This document shows, piece by piece, positions 8,343 to 16,045 of a stretch of DNA of 46,797 nucleotides. Source of the stretch: Gemmatimonadota bacterium. Its GTDB lineage: Bacteria; Gemmatimonadota; Gemmatimonadetes; Longimicrobiales; Gaopeijiaceae. Position numbers and translations under genes: made by a program. Under the pieces are notes generated by a model. It searched no databases and was not told the origin of the DNA. It saw only the letters and a program-made list of their open reading frames with translations. Location of the stretch: assembly GCA_009844885.1 (NCBI GenBank), contig VYAQ01000184.1, positions 1 through 46,797 of the forward strand. The letters run 5' to 3'. Each line of letters starts with the position of its first letter. Within the stretch, counting starts at the first letter, position 1.

Positions 8343-9701
8343 TCAGAGTTCGCCGAGGGTGTCGATGGGAAGCCGCCCCGTGCTGCCGCCGACCTTGTCC
8401 ATCGGCATGTCCATCTTGTCCATGAGCGTGGCCAGCAGGTTCGCGTGGGTCGGTCCGCCCTCGTACCTGATGTGCTGTCCGCCGTTAAGCTTGCCGTTGG
8501 CGCCGCCGAAGACGACCAGCGGGATGTTGTCGCCCGCGTGACGCTGGCTGTTGGAGATACCCGACCCGTACAGCCCGGTGATCGAGTCCAGCAGCGAACC
8601 GTCCCCGTCCGGGGTGCGGCTCAGCTTGGTCAGGTGACGCGTGAAGAGTTCGACGTGGTACCGGTTGATCTTCGCCACGTACTTCACCAGGTCGGGCCGG
8701 TTGCCGTGATGCGACAACGGATGCCATGCCTCCGGCACGCCGATCTGCGGATACGGCCGCGCGTTCACCTCGCGTCCGATCATCATCGTCGACACCCGCG
8801 TGATGTCGGCCTGGTAGGCCAGGATCTGCATGTCGAGCAGCAGCTCGAGGTGGTCCTCCAGCGTCTCCGGGATGCCCTGGGGCTGCTCCATGTTGGGGAG
8901 GTCCACGTCCAGCTGCTCCTCCGCGATCACGATCCGCCGCTCCACGTCCCGCACCGCTTCGGTATACTGCTCGACGCTGCGCTGGTCCTCGGGACCCAGC
9001 TCGCGCCTCAGCGCCCGCAACTTGTCGTTGACCGAGTCCAGCAGGCTCTTCTGCTGGTGCAGGCGCCGCTCCCGCGGCTCGCGGTCGGTCGTGCCGGTGT
9101 CGCCGAAGAGCCGTTCGAAGACCGTCCGCGGGTGGTTCTCCATCGGGAGCGGCTGGGTGGGTGTCCGCCAGGAGATGGTGTGTGTGTACGCGCAGTTCAG
9201 GATGGCGCAGGTGCCGGCGTTGGGCGGGCCGTCCAGGGACAGCTCCAGCGAGCCCAGCTGCGTCTCCCCGCCCCACTCGCGCGCCAGCATCTGGTCGATC
9301 GACTCCGCCGCGATGATGTCGGTGTTGTCGACCGCGTCGATATCGCCAAGCGACCTTCCCACCATGCCGGTCAGGAAGCTGGTGGGACCGCCGGCGTGGT
9401 TGAAGTTCCACGACGCATTGACGCCGGTCGGAATGATGATCCTGTTCCTGAACGGTTCCAGCGGACCCAGGATTTCGGAGAGCGCGAAGTCACGGCCCTC
9501 GCCAGTCGGGGTCCAGTAGGGCATGGACTGCCCGTTCGGCGTGTAGTAGGCGAGGAACCTGTGCGGAGACTTGCGCCTGGGACCGCCGACGGCGGTCAGA
9601 CGAGCCGGCGTCATCGCCTGCAGGAAAGGCAGCATCAGCGCCGCCCCGGCGCCGCGCAGGACGGTGCGCCGCGAGATGTGCCTACCGGTAATCAGGTCCA
9701 T
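8343..9701 (-). CDS. HXXSHH (DUF1552) family protein, cassette C (452 aa)
   Basis: The N-terminus carries a Tat-type signal: 'SRRTVLRGAGAALMLPFLQA' has the twin arginines followed by a hydrophobic core. The family's name-giving His-x-x-Ser-His-His is 'HPLSHH' at residues 327-332. Other conserved features include 'GGPTSFLTGM', 'ESIDQMLA' and 'YTHTISW'. The family is widespread in Planctomycetes, Verrucomicrobia, Acidobacteria and Gemmatimonadota; function is unknown, and the fold is thought to be related to DUF1501/sulfatase-like enzymes. Its start overlaps the upstream cytochrome gene by 20 bases and has a strong Shine-Dalgarno (GGAGGGGAAGGA), so the two are coupled. Export through Tat suggests folding, perhaps with a metal, in the cytoplasm. 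Confidence 0.93.
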   Translation of the reverse strand: MDLITGRHISRRTVLRGAGAALMLPFLQAMTPARLTAVGGPRRKSPHRFLAYYTPNGQSMPYWTPTGEGRDFALSEILGPLEPFRNRIIIPTGVNASWNFNHAGGPTSFLTGMVGRSLGDIDAVDNTDIIAAESIDQMLAREWGGETQLGSLELSLDGPPNAGTCAILNCAYTHTISWRTPTQPLPMENHPRTVFERLFGDTGTTDREPRERRLHQQKSLLDSVNDKLRALRRELGPEDQRSVEQYTEAVRDVERRIVIAEEQLDVDLPNMEQPQGIPETLEDHLELLLDMQILAYQADITRVSTMMIGREVNARPYPQIGVPEAWHPLSHHGNRPDLVKYVAKINRYHVELFTRHLTKLSRTPDGDGSLLDSITGLYGSGISNSQRHAGDNIPLVVFGGANGKLNGGQHIRYEGGPTHANLLATLMDKMDMPMDKVGGSTGRLPIDTLGEL

Positions 9702-12303
9702 TTCCTTCCCCTCCGGATTCGCGGTTCGAGGGTTCCGGCAGCCCGGTCGTCGGGCTTGTGGGTGCGCTCATCCTCATCAGGAACTGCGGGCTTTCCACAA
9801 TCCCCTGGATGATGGACGACCAGGTGTAGTTTTCCGCCTCCGCGTCGCGCATGATCCTGCGGATCGTCGGCTGGTCATGGTACTCGATATCGCGCCCCAG
9901 CGCATACTGCATGAGCTTGGTCGTCGCGGTGCGGACGAACTGCTCCCTGTTCTCCAGCAGGAGACTTCGGAGACCCGACAGTCCCCGGATCTCCTGGTCG
10001 GTCTCCGGCCACAGACCGGTGTCGTCGACCGGATTGCCGAGTTCGTCAATGAGGCGGCGGCCACCCGCGGCGTCGTACGCCTCCAGCGCAAAGCCCAGCG
10101 GATCGATGGTTCGGTGACAGCTGGCGCAGGTGGGATCGGTGCGGTGGCTGGCGAGCCGTTCCCGGATCGTCGGCTGTCGCGCGTTGCCATCCTCCTCGGG
10201 TGGTTCCAGGCTCGTGTCCAGGCCGGGCGGGGGCGGGGGCACGTGACGGCCCAGGATGTTCTCCAGAATCCACTTGCCCCGAAGCACCGGCGTGGTCCGC
10301 TCGGGGTACGAAGTGACCGTGAGGATACTGGCGTGGCCCAGAAGGCCGCCCCGCTTCTCCAGGTCCGGAAGCTGAACCCGGCGGAAGTGACTCCCTGCGA
10401 CACGGGGAAGGTTGTAGTGGTCGGCCAGCCGCTCGTTCACGAACGTGTAGTCGGCGTTCAGGAGCTCCAGCACGCTTCTGTCTTCGCGGACGTTGTGGTC
10501 GAGGAAGAGCCTGGTTTCCTCTTCCATGGCCTCGCGAAGGTTGTGGCTGTATTCCAGGTAGATATCGTCCTGCAGGAGCCGGTCGTCCAGCTCGCGGAGC
10601 TTCAGCCACTGGCTGGCGAAGTCGTCCACGAGCGTCTCGCGAGCCCGGGAGTCGTTCAGCATGCGCCGCGTCTGTTCCCTCAGAACCGTGGGATCGGTGA
10701 GCCGGCCCGCCTCGGCGTCCCTGAGGAGCGCCTCGTCCGGAACGGTGCTCCACAGGAAGAAGGAGAGCCGGGACGCGATCTCCAGGTCGCTCAGCGGGTA
10801 GGGGCTGCCCCCCTCCGGCTCCCGGTAGACGCGCAGCAGAAAGTCCGGATCGACGAAGATGCGCTCCAGCCCCAGCTGGATTCCGTGGTCGAAGCTCCCG
10901 CCCTCGTCCCTGCCCATCCGGTAGAAGCGCAGGAGAACTCCCGCGTCCTCGCCGGTCACCGGGCGGCGGTAGGCGCGCCGCGCCATTGCCGTCAGGATCT
11001 CCGTGGCACAGGCCTCCTCGGTGGCGGTGGACGCGGGCTCGCAGGTGAAGATCGCCTCCCGGCTCCTGGTGCTGGCGGCCACCGCCGTCTCGCCAAAGGG
11101 GCCGTCGATTTCCACACCGAGCACGCCCGACAAGCCGAAGTGCTCGTTGTTGAAGTAATCGATCTGGCCGCGTGTCTGGACGGGGACCTGCGGGAGGAGG
11201 TACTCCTCACCGTAGCCCAGATCCCTGGCATACGAGAGGCCGACGATGCGGCTTCCCGCCTCGACGCGCACGGTGGCTGCGAGAGGCGCCTCGGCGCCGA
11301 ACTTGGCGTAGTCTTCCCACTCTGGAGACCCGGGCCAGCCGGGACCGCCACCCGCACCGGCATAGCTGTTGGCCACCGGCCGGTGCTGCAGCCCCTCCCC
11401 GCCGAACGCGAGCGTGGCCGCCCGGGCTCCGTCGATGCGGATTTCGAGTTCCTGCCGCCACGCCAGCCCCCGGGCGTAACCCGCGTAGTTCTTCTGCAGA
11501 CGGACGCGGATCCGGTACTCGCCGTCCACCGGGAACGTGTGGCGGATCGCCATGCCGCCACGGGACCCGAGCGGCAGATCGTCGCTCATTCTCACGTTCT
11601 GGCGCTTGGCGTCGTCAGCGGCATAGCGGGACGAGCCCGCTCCCGCGGGAGGCAGCCCGACCGCCAGCCGCGTGACCGTTCGGGCAACGGACAGGTACCG
11701 CTCCATGTGCAGCGGCGAGATGCTGAGCGCGTCGGCCACGTTGTCGAACCCGCCGCCCATGGTCTCGTCCCCGGGGAGGGCGTCGACGACATCGACGTCC
11801 AGTCCCAGCAGGTCGTTGATGGCATTGTTGTACTCGGTCCGGTTCAGGCGGTGCACCGCGTTGATACGACCCACGTTGGGACGCTCCGCCCAGGCAGCGT
11901 CCAATTCGGACTCGAGCCAGCCCGCCACTGCGTCGTAGGTCTGTCGGCCGGGCCGTCGCACACCGCCCGGCGGCATGGCGCCCGCACGCAGCTTGCCAAC
12001 CACCTTCTCCCAGATCTGCGGGTGGGCCGCCGGGTTTGCGGCATCGTACTGGTCCAGCTCCAGGGATGCCGTGCGACGGACATCGTTGTGGCAGCGCACA
12101 CAGTACTCATTGACCATGGCCTGGGCCTCGGCGCCCGTGGCCATGAGCAGCGGATGCGTCTCCTGGATCTGCACCACCCGAGGCGCCGCGTCAGTCACCG
12201 CCTCCAGTTCGCCGGTCGCGGAGGTGGAAGGGAGCGTCGAGCACGACAGAAGCACCAACCCGGCGACCAACGGGCCTTCGTTCCTCGGCATTTTCGGCGC
12301 CAT
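9682..12303 (-). CDS. PSCyt/PSD multidomain cytochrome-like protein (DUF1587/1595/1592/1588/1585), cassette C (873 aa)
   Basis: The ATG at 12303 follows a G-run (12306-12313 area) and begins an exported protein with a hydrophobic leader. Two c-type heme motifs are present: Cys-Val-Arg-Cys-His at residue 68 and Cys-Ala-Ser-Cys-His at residue 726. In order one sees the N-terminal cytochrome segment, DUF1587 ('RLNRTEYNNAINDLLGL'), a beta-rich middle region ('HTFPVDGEYRIRVRLQ'), DUF1595 ('RRAYRRPVTGEDAGVLL'), DUF1592 ('SRLSFFLWSTVPDEALL'), DUF1588 ('TTPVLRGKWILENILG', then the second heme motif) and DUF1585 ('TTKLMQYALGRDIEYHD'). This order is typical of the family, whose function is unknown; heme attachment implies electron transfer or redox catalysis outside the cytoplasm. 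It heads the cassette C operon. Confidence 0.94.
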   Translation of the reverse strand: MAPKMPRNEGPLVAGLVLLSCSTLPSTSATGELEAVTDAAPRVVQIQETHPLLMATGAEAQAMVNEYCVRCHNDVRRTASLELDQYDAANPAAHPQIWEKVVGKLRAGAMPPGGVRRPGRQTYDAVAGWLESELDAAWAERPNVGRINAVHRLNRTEYNNAINDLLGLDVDVVDALPGDETMGGGFDNVADALSISPLHMERYLSVARTVTRLAVGLPPAGAGSSRYAADDAKRQNVRMSDDLPLGSRGGMAIRHTFPVDGEYRIRVRLQKNYAGYARGLAWRQELEIRIDGARAATLAFGGEGLQHRPVANSYAGAGGGPGWPGSPEWEDYAKFGAEAPLAATVRVEAGSRIVGLSYARDLGYGEEYLLPQVPVQTRGQIDYFNNEHFGLSGVLGVEIDGPFGETAVAASTRSREAIFTCEPASTATEEACATEILTAMARRAYRRPVTGEDAGVLLRFYRMGRDEGGSFDHGIQLGLERIFVDPDFLLRVYREPEGGSPYPLSDLEIASRLSFFLWSTVPDEALLRDAEAGRLTDPTVLREQTRRMLNDSRARETLVDDFASQWLKLRELDDRLLQDDIYLEYSHNLREAMEEETRLFLDHNVREDRSVLELLNADYTFVNERLADHYNLPRVAGSHFRRVQLPDLEKRGGLLGHASILTVTSYPERTTPVLRGKWILENILGRHVPPPPPGLDTSLEPPEEDGNARQPTIRERLASHRTDPTCASCHRTIDPLGFALEAYDAAGGRRLIDELGNPVDDTGLWPETDQEIRGLSGLRSLLLENREQFVRTATTKLMQYALGRDIEYHDQPTIRRIMRDAEAENYTWSSIIQGIVESPQFLMRMSAPTSPTTGLPEPSNRESGGEGNGPDYR

Positions 12304-12325
12304 CGCCCCCCCCGTTGAACGCCTT

Positions 12326-12343
12326 GTATCCGACGCTGGATAC
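12326..12343. promoter_or_regulatory. Putative operator palindrome upstream of the cassette C operon
   Basis: GTATCCGACGCTGGATAC on the plus strand: half-sites GTATCC and GGATAC flank 6 bases (or GTATC and GATAC flank 8). It begins 22 bases upstream of the cytochrome start codon at 12303. On the minus strand a TAGAAT (12353-12348) lies directly upstream, so the site would cover the transcription start. The same layout is found at 30478-30495 in front of the tandem cassette operon. No cognate regulator is recognisable in the window. Confidence 0.6.
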
Positions 12344-12422
12344 CAACATTCTAGCAGTCCGTGGATGAATCCGCACGAGCACCGAGACCGGTGAGGCGCC
12401 GCGCTGGCAAGGCGCGACGAGA

Positions 12423-12446
12423 GGGGAATAGCAGCGCTATTCGCCC
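12423..12446 (+). promoter_or_regulatory. Hairpin in the leader of the methyltransferase gene
   Basis: GAATAGC (12426-12432) and GCTATTC (12436-12442) are perfect inverted repeats around the loop AGC; GGG (12423-12425) and CCC (12444-12446) extend the stem with one bulged G. The stem ends a few bases before the Shine-Dalgarno AGGAGGG (12449-12455) and the ATG at 12460. It could tune translation, bind a regulator or be a member of a dispersed palindromic repeat family. Confidence 0.5.
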
Positions 12447-12459
12447 GAGGAGGGAGTCG

Positions 12460-13881
12460 ATGTCCAGTACACCATCGCGCGAGCGCGCAGGACACAGTTC
12501 GCGGACAGAGGTCGAGAGCCTTCTGCACGCCGTCCTCTGTCCCCGGTGTGCGGCTGCCCTCGACCTGGCCGCGCCGACGCTCCGATGCCGCAGGTGCGGA
12601 CAGGTCTACCCCCGGCTGGGGAGAATCCCCGTGCTCCTCTCCGAGCCACTCGCCTACCTCGCATCGTGCCGGCGGCAACTGGACCGGCTGGAGCGGCAGG
12701 TGGAGCGAACCGTCCAGGACATCCGGGAGCAGCTTCAGGCGACGGACCTGCTGCTGGCCACGCGGCGGCGCTGCGAGATCACGACCGAGGGAATCACCAC
12801 GCAACTCGCCGATGTCCGCGCCATCCTCGAACCCCTGCTTCCCGCTGCGATCCGCTCGGAGGGGCAGGCGTGGCCGGACCAGGCGCCCGCCACGCTGCAC
12901 CACCTGCCGTACCTCTACCGGGACTGGGGTTGGCCCTCGGAAGCAGACGGCGAAAACGAGGAGGCCCTGTCCATGGTGGAGGAGATGCTGGGGGACACCG
13001 GACCGGGGCGCACACTCGTCATGGGGGCCGGCGCGTGCCGGCTCGCCTACGACATCCATCACCGCCACCCGGATGCGGAGATCATGGTGATGGATCTGGA
13101 TCCGGTCCTCTTTGCGGCGGCCCACGCCGTGACCCACGGAGAGCCCCTGACCGTCCGCGAGGCCAATCTCGAGATGGGCGACATGAACCAGGCGGTGAAG
13201 GAGTGGTCGCTGGCCGCGCCGCAAGGCCCGGTTGACGATACCCGATTCCACTTCCTGATTGCGGATGCCGTCGACCCGCCGCTCGACCCCGGGGTCTTCG
13301 ACACGGTGCTGACGCCATGGTTCATCGATCAGGGACCCGAAGATGTCCGCGACCTGATCAGCACGCTTCATCGGATGCTGAAGCCGGGCGGGCGTTGGGT
13401 GAACCTGGGTCCCCTCCAGTACCACCTGGACGTGCCCGTCTCACGCCGCTTCGCCCGGGAGGAATTGTTCGACCTGGCCGAGCGGGCGGGGTTCCGCGTG
13501 GGGCCGTCGAAGAGCGCGACCGTGCCCTACCTGGTCTCCAGGCTGAACGGTCGAGGGAAGGTGGAGTGGGTGTTGGCGTTTTCGGCCATCCGGCTCGAAG
13601 CGCCGGAGACCGGCTCACGCCCGCACGTCGGTCCGCCGCCGTGGCTGGTCTTTCGACACTTGCCCATTCCGACGTTCGAGGGCCAGGCACTGTTCTGGTC
13701 CGAAGCCTCCATGATCCGTATGGTGGTCTCGTCCATCGACGGCCGCCGCACGCTGGACGACATCGCCCGCCGGGTGGCCGAGCGGGCGGACCAGCCGGAT
13801 ATCTCCATGAGCCAGGTCCGGACTGCGGTGCGGCAGTGTCTACAGGGTGTCCACCCCGCGTGTCGGGGTCGCCCCGCGTGA
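12460..13881 (+). CDS. Carnosine N-methyltransferase-like (N2227) protein with zinc ribbon and PqqD-like tail (473 aa)
   Basis: The start is the ATG at 12460 behind AGGAGGG. Three parts are visible. Residues 24-60 form a Trm112/YbaR-like zinc ribbon (Cys27, Cys30, Cys43, Cys46). Residues about 160-380 are a class I methyltransferase: the SAM loop 'VMGAGACRLAYDIH', the acidic 'MVMDLDPV', and 'FIDQGPEDVRDLISTL' plus 'LKPGGRWVNLGPLQYH', a close match to the N2227/carnosine N-methyltransferase signature. The last 70 residues ('SSIDGRRTLDDIARRVAER') look like a PqqD-type winged helix, a peptide-chaperone fold. The substrate is unknown; the tail suggests a peptide or protein. It is divergent from the cassette C operon and ends 2 bases before the convergent hydrolase gene. 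Confidence 0.85.
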   Translation: MSSTPSRERAGHSSRTEVESLLHAVLCPRCAAALDLAAPTLRCRRCGQVYPRLGRIPVLLSEPLAYLASCRRQLDRLERQVERTVQDIREQLQATDLLLATRRRCEITTEGITTQLADVRAILEPLLPAAIRSEGQAWPDQAPATLHHLPYLYRDWGWPSEADGENEEALSMVEEMLGDTGPGRTLVMGAGACRLAYDIHHRHPDAEIMVMDLDPVLFAAAHAVTHGEPLTVREANLEMGDMNQAVKEWSLAAPQGPVDDTRFHFLIADAVDPPLDPGVFDTVLTPWFIDQGPEDVRDLISTLHRMLKPGGRWVNLGPLQYHLDVPVSRRFAREELFDLAERAGFRVGPSKSATVPYLVSRLNGRGKVEWVLAFSAIRLEAPETGSRPHVGPPPWLVFRHLPIPTFEGQALFWSEASMIRMVVSSIDGRRTLDDIARRVAERADQPDISMSQVRTAVRQCLQGVHPACRGRPA

Positions 13882-13883
13882 CA

Positions 13884-15971
13884 TCACCACTCGCGGTCCG
13901 CCGCCTCCCGCACGAGCGCCGCCGCGTCCCGCTCCAGCAGGTAGCCACCGGCCACCAGCTCCCGGCACACGCGCTGGACCTCGGCAACGTACGCGGCGTG
14001 CGAGGGATAGCGGTCCTGCACCGACCTGCGCGGGTCCCCCTGGCTCGACCGCTCCGCCTCGGTCCGGGGGAACGCCAGGTACGACCCCATCCACCGCGTG
14101 AGCATTCCACCCGCACCCCAGGAAGCGTCCCGCAGGTTCCAGCCGGTGTACGTCGCCAGCGGCACCGCCACGTGCGGCAGCCGGATCCCCGCCACCTCGT
14201 TGCCGTCCGCGTCGACCATGGGGACCAGCGTCCCGAATGCCGGTCCGGCTCTCGGCGGCACATGGTCGGCGATCCCCTCGGCGGCCCAGCGGGGGCCGGG
14301 ATCCAGGCGGCGCGGCCGATAGAAGTCCTCGGGCGCCAGGGCTCCGGGGACTGCGGGCCAGGCGGCGCGAAACGCCTCCAGATCGACCAGCGTCCCGTTG
14401 TCGATCCGCGGATAACGGCTCTCTGGCGGCTCGACCCCTTCGGCGGCCCACCGGTCGAGCGCCACGAGCAGCGCCCTCATCACGGGCCGCGTGGTGGCCC
14501 GGTTCACCGGACTCTGATAGACGCCGCCGGTCATCGAGTTGTGGGCCGTGCCCGCGATCAGATAGATACGCACGGAAGGATCGAGACCGGCGTCGACGGT
14601 CCCCTCGACATCGGTGTGCAGGAGCGAACCCGCCCGCGACCAGTACTCGGTGGACGTCTGCGTGAAGAAGATCCTCGGCACGTGCCCGCTCGCACGCGCC
14701 CGATCCAGCATCGATCCACTCGCGCCGGTCACCGGATCCGCCTGGTGGACGGAGTTGAAGGGGAAGAAGTCCGACGGATACAGCCCTTCCTCGTGATGGC
14801 TCCCGTGGCGTGTGGTCTGGCCAAAGCGATGGTTGAAGATCCCCTTCCCCGCCCCCGCGACATGGGGCATGATGGCGTCGAAGACGAACCGCCCCTCCAG
14901 ATCCGCGTTGAATCCCTCGTAGACGAAGTGGTGCAGGAAGCGGCCGGACTGCGACCCGCCGTAGCCGTAGGCGAACTCCACGGACCCGGCGAGGGGGTTG
15001 GCGCGCGGCCCCTCCTCGTCCGATGCATAGCGGAAGAACGAGATCACGTCGCGCGTGGCCGCGAGCCCCAGCCCCGTGACCCTGGGGTCCTTCCCTTCGT
15101 ACACGAGGTCGTAGAGCCAGCCCGGCTCGAACCCTTCCTCCACGTGTACCCACGTCGGATCGGGCACGACCGCGCCGTTCTCCAGACGCCCGAAACTCCA
15201 CTCGTCCCGCGGAATCTCCACCCCCTTCGCGCCGCGAGCCGGCCGCTTCACCAGGGTCGCTCTGCCGTTATCCGTCGCAACGGATGGATAGGGCAGCGAA
15301 CTCCCCCAATCGAAGGGCAGGCTGCGGTACCTGCGCGTCGCGGCGTCGCTGTCCGGCTCCAGCACATTCGCGATGTACAGGCCGTAGACGGTCGACTCCA
15401 GCTCGGCGTAGATGCGCCCGACGATCGCGCTTCCGTCGGCGTTGCGCGCGACCGGCACTCCGATCCGGACACGGTCGTTGCCGGCCGCCACGTCACCGCT
15501 CCACCCGCTCCACAGGATCGAGTAGCCCTCCTCCATGAGGAACCCGTCACCGGCGTCTGCCGCCGTGGCCGGATCGTTGCCGCCCCCTCCGTTGAAGGTC
15601 CCCAGCGCGACCTTGTTGCCGCGGTTGGCCACATCGTAGAGCAGCCGCCCGTTGCCGCGGCCGGGGTCGGCGGGCTTGAGGAGGAAGAAGTCGGTCCAGA
15701 CTTCCACGCGCCCGCGCTCGTTGGTCGGCGCCAGACCCAGGTCGCTCACGCGCTCATTGGCGGGGTCGTCGGGGTCGACCTCGATGTGGAGTCTCCCGAC
15801 GATCTTCTCGTACGGCCCGGTGTCGCCGAACGCGTGCCCGCCAGCGAAGGGGGCTCGCTCGTCGATCTGCACGCGGACGACCTGTGCGTCCAGGGGATGG
15901 GCGCCGGCGGCGTGCGCGATCGCGACGGTGAACACGGCAACGAGCGGAGCGAAAAAGGCGCGGGCGGTCAT
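13884..15971 (-). CDS. Exported alpha/beta hydrolase-domain protein (Abhydrolase_10-like, 695 aa)
   Basis: The ATG at 15971 has GGAGGCACC in front and starts a signal peptide ('FFAPLVAVFTVAIAHAAGA'). Conserved stretches typical of the large alpha/beta hydrolase family often annotated 'alpha/beta hydrolase domain-containing protein' are 'DVANRGNKVALGTFNG', 'GYSILWSGWSGD', the nucleophile-elbow candidate Gly-Gly-Ser-Gln-Ser-Gly-Arg-Phe, and the His candidate in 'IAGTAHNSMTGG'. The elbow is not a textbook Gly-x-Ser-x-Gly, which is normal for this family. Members are secreted esterase-like enzymes with unproven substrates. It is transcribed toward the methyltransferase gene and stands alone. Confidence 0.87.
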   Translation of the reverse strand: MTARAFFAPLVAVFTVAIAHAAGAHPLDAQVVRVQIDERAPFAGGHAFGDTGPYEKIVGRLHIEVDPDDPANERVSDLGLAPTNERGRVEVWTDFFLLKPADPGRGNGRLLYDVANRGNKVALGTFNGGGGNDPATAADAGDGFLMEEGYSILWSGWSGDVAAGNDRVRIGVPVARNADGSAIVGRIYAELESTVYGLYIANVLEPDSDAATRRYRSLPFDWGSSLPYPSVATDNGRATLVKRPARGAKGVEIPRDEWSFGRLENGAVVPDPTWVHVEEGFEPGWLYDLVYEGKDPRVTGLGLAATRDVISFFRYASDEEGPRANPLAGSVEFAYGYGGSQSGRFLHHFVYEGFNADLEGRFVFDAIMPHVAGAGKGIFNHRFGQTTRHGSHHEEGLYPSDFFPFNSVHQADPVTGASGSMLDRARASGHVPRIFFTQTSTEYWSRAGSLLHTDVEGTVDAGLDPSVRIYLIAGTAHNSMTGGVYQSPVNRATTRPVMRALLVALDRWAAEGVEPPESRYPRIDNGTLVDLEAFRAAWPAVPGALAPEDFYRPRRLDPGPRWAAEGIADHVPPRAGPAFGTLVPMVDADGNEVAGIRLPHVAVPLATYTGWNLRDASWGAGGMLTRWMGSYLAFPRTEAERSSQGDPRRSVQDRYPSHAAYVAEVQRVCRELVAGGYLLERDAAALVREAADREW

Positions 15972-16045
15972 GGTGCCTCCAGCAGATCGCGGGCGACGGC
16001 TCTTCGCGATAGCGTACCGACGGGCCCTCACGATGGCAAACTTTG

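Noticed and set aside
12460-13881. Cassette C plus the methyltransferase read as a RiPP biosynthesis cluster
   Set aside because: No precursor-like small gene, radical SAM enzyme, cyclase or dedicated exporter was found nearby; the PqqD-like tail alone is not enough.
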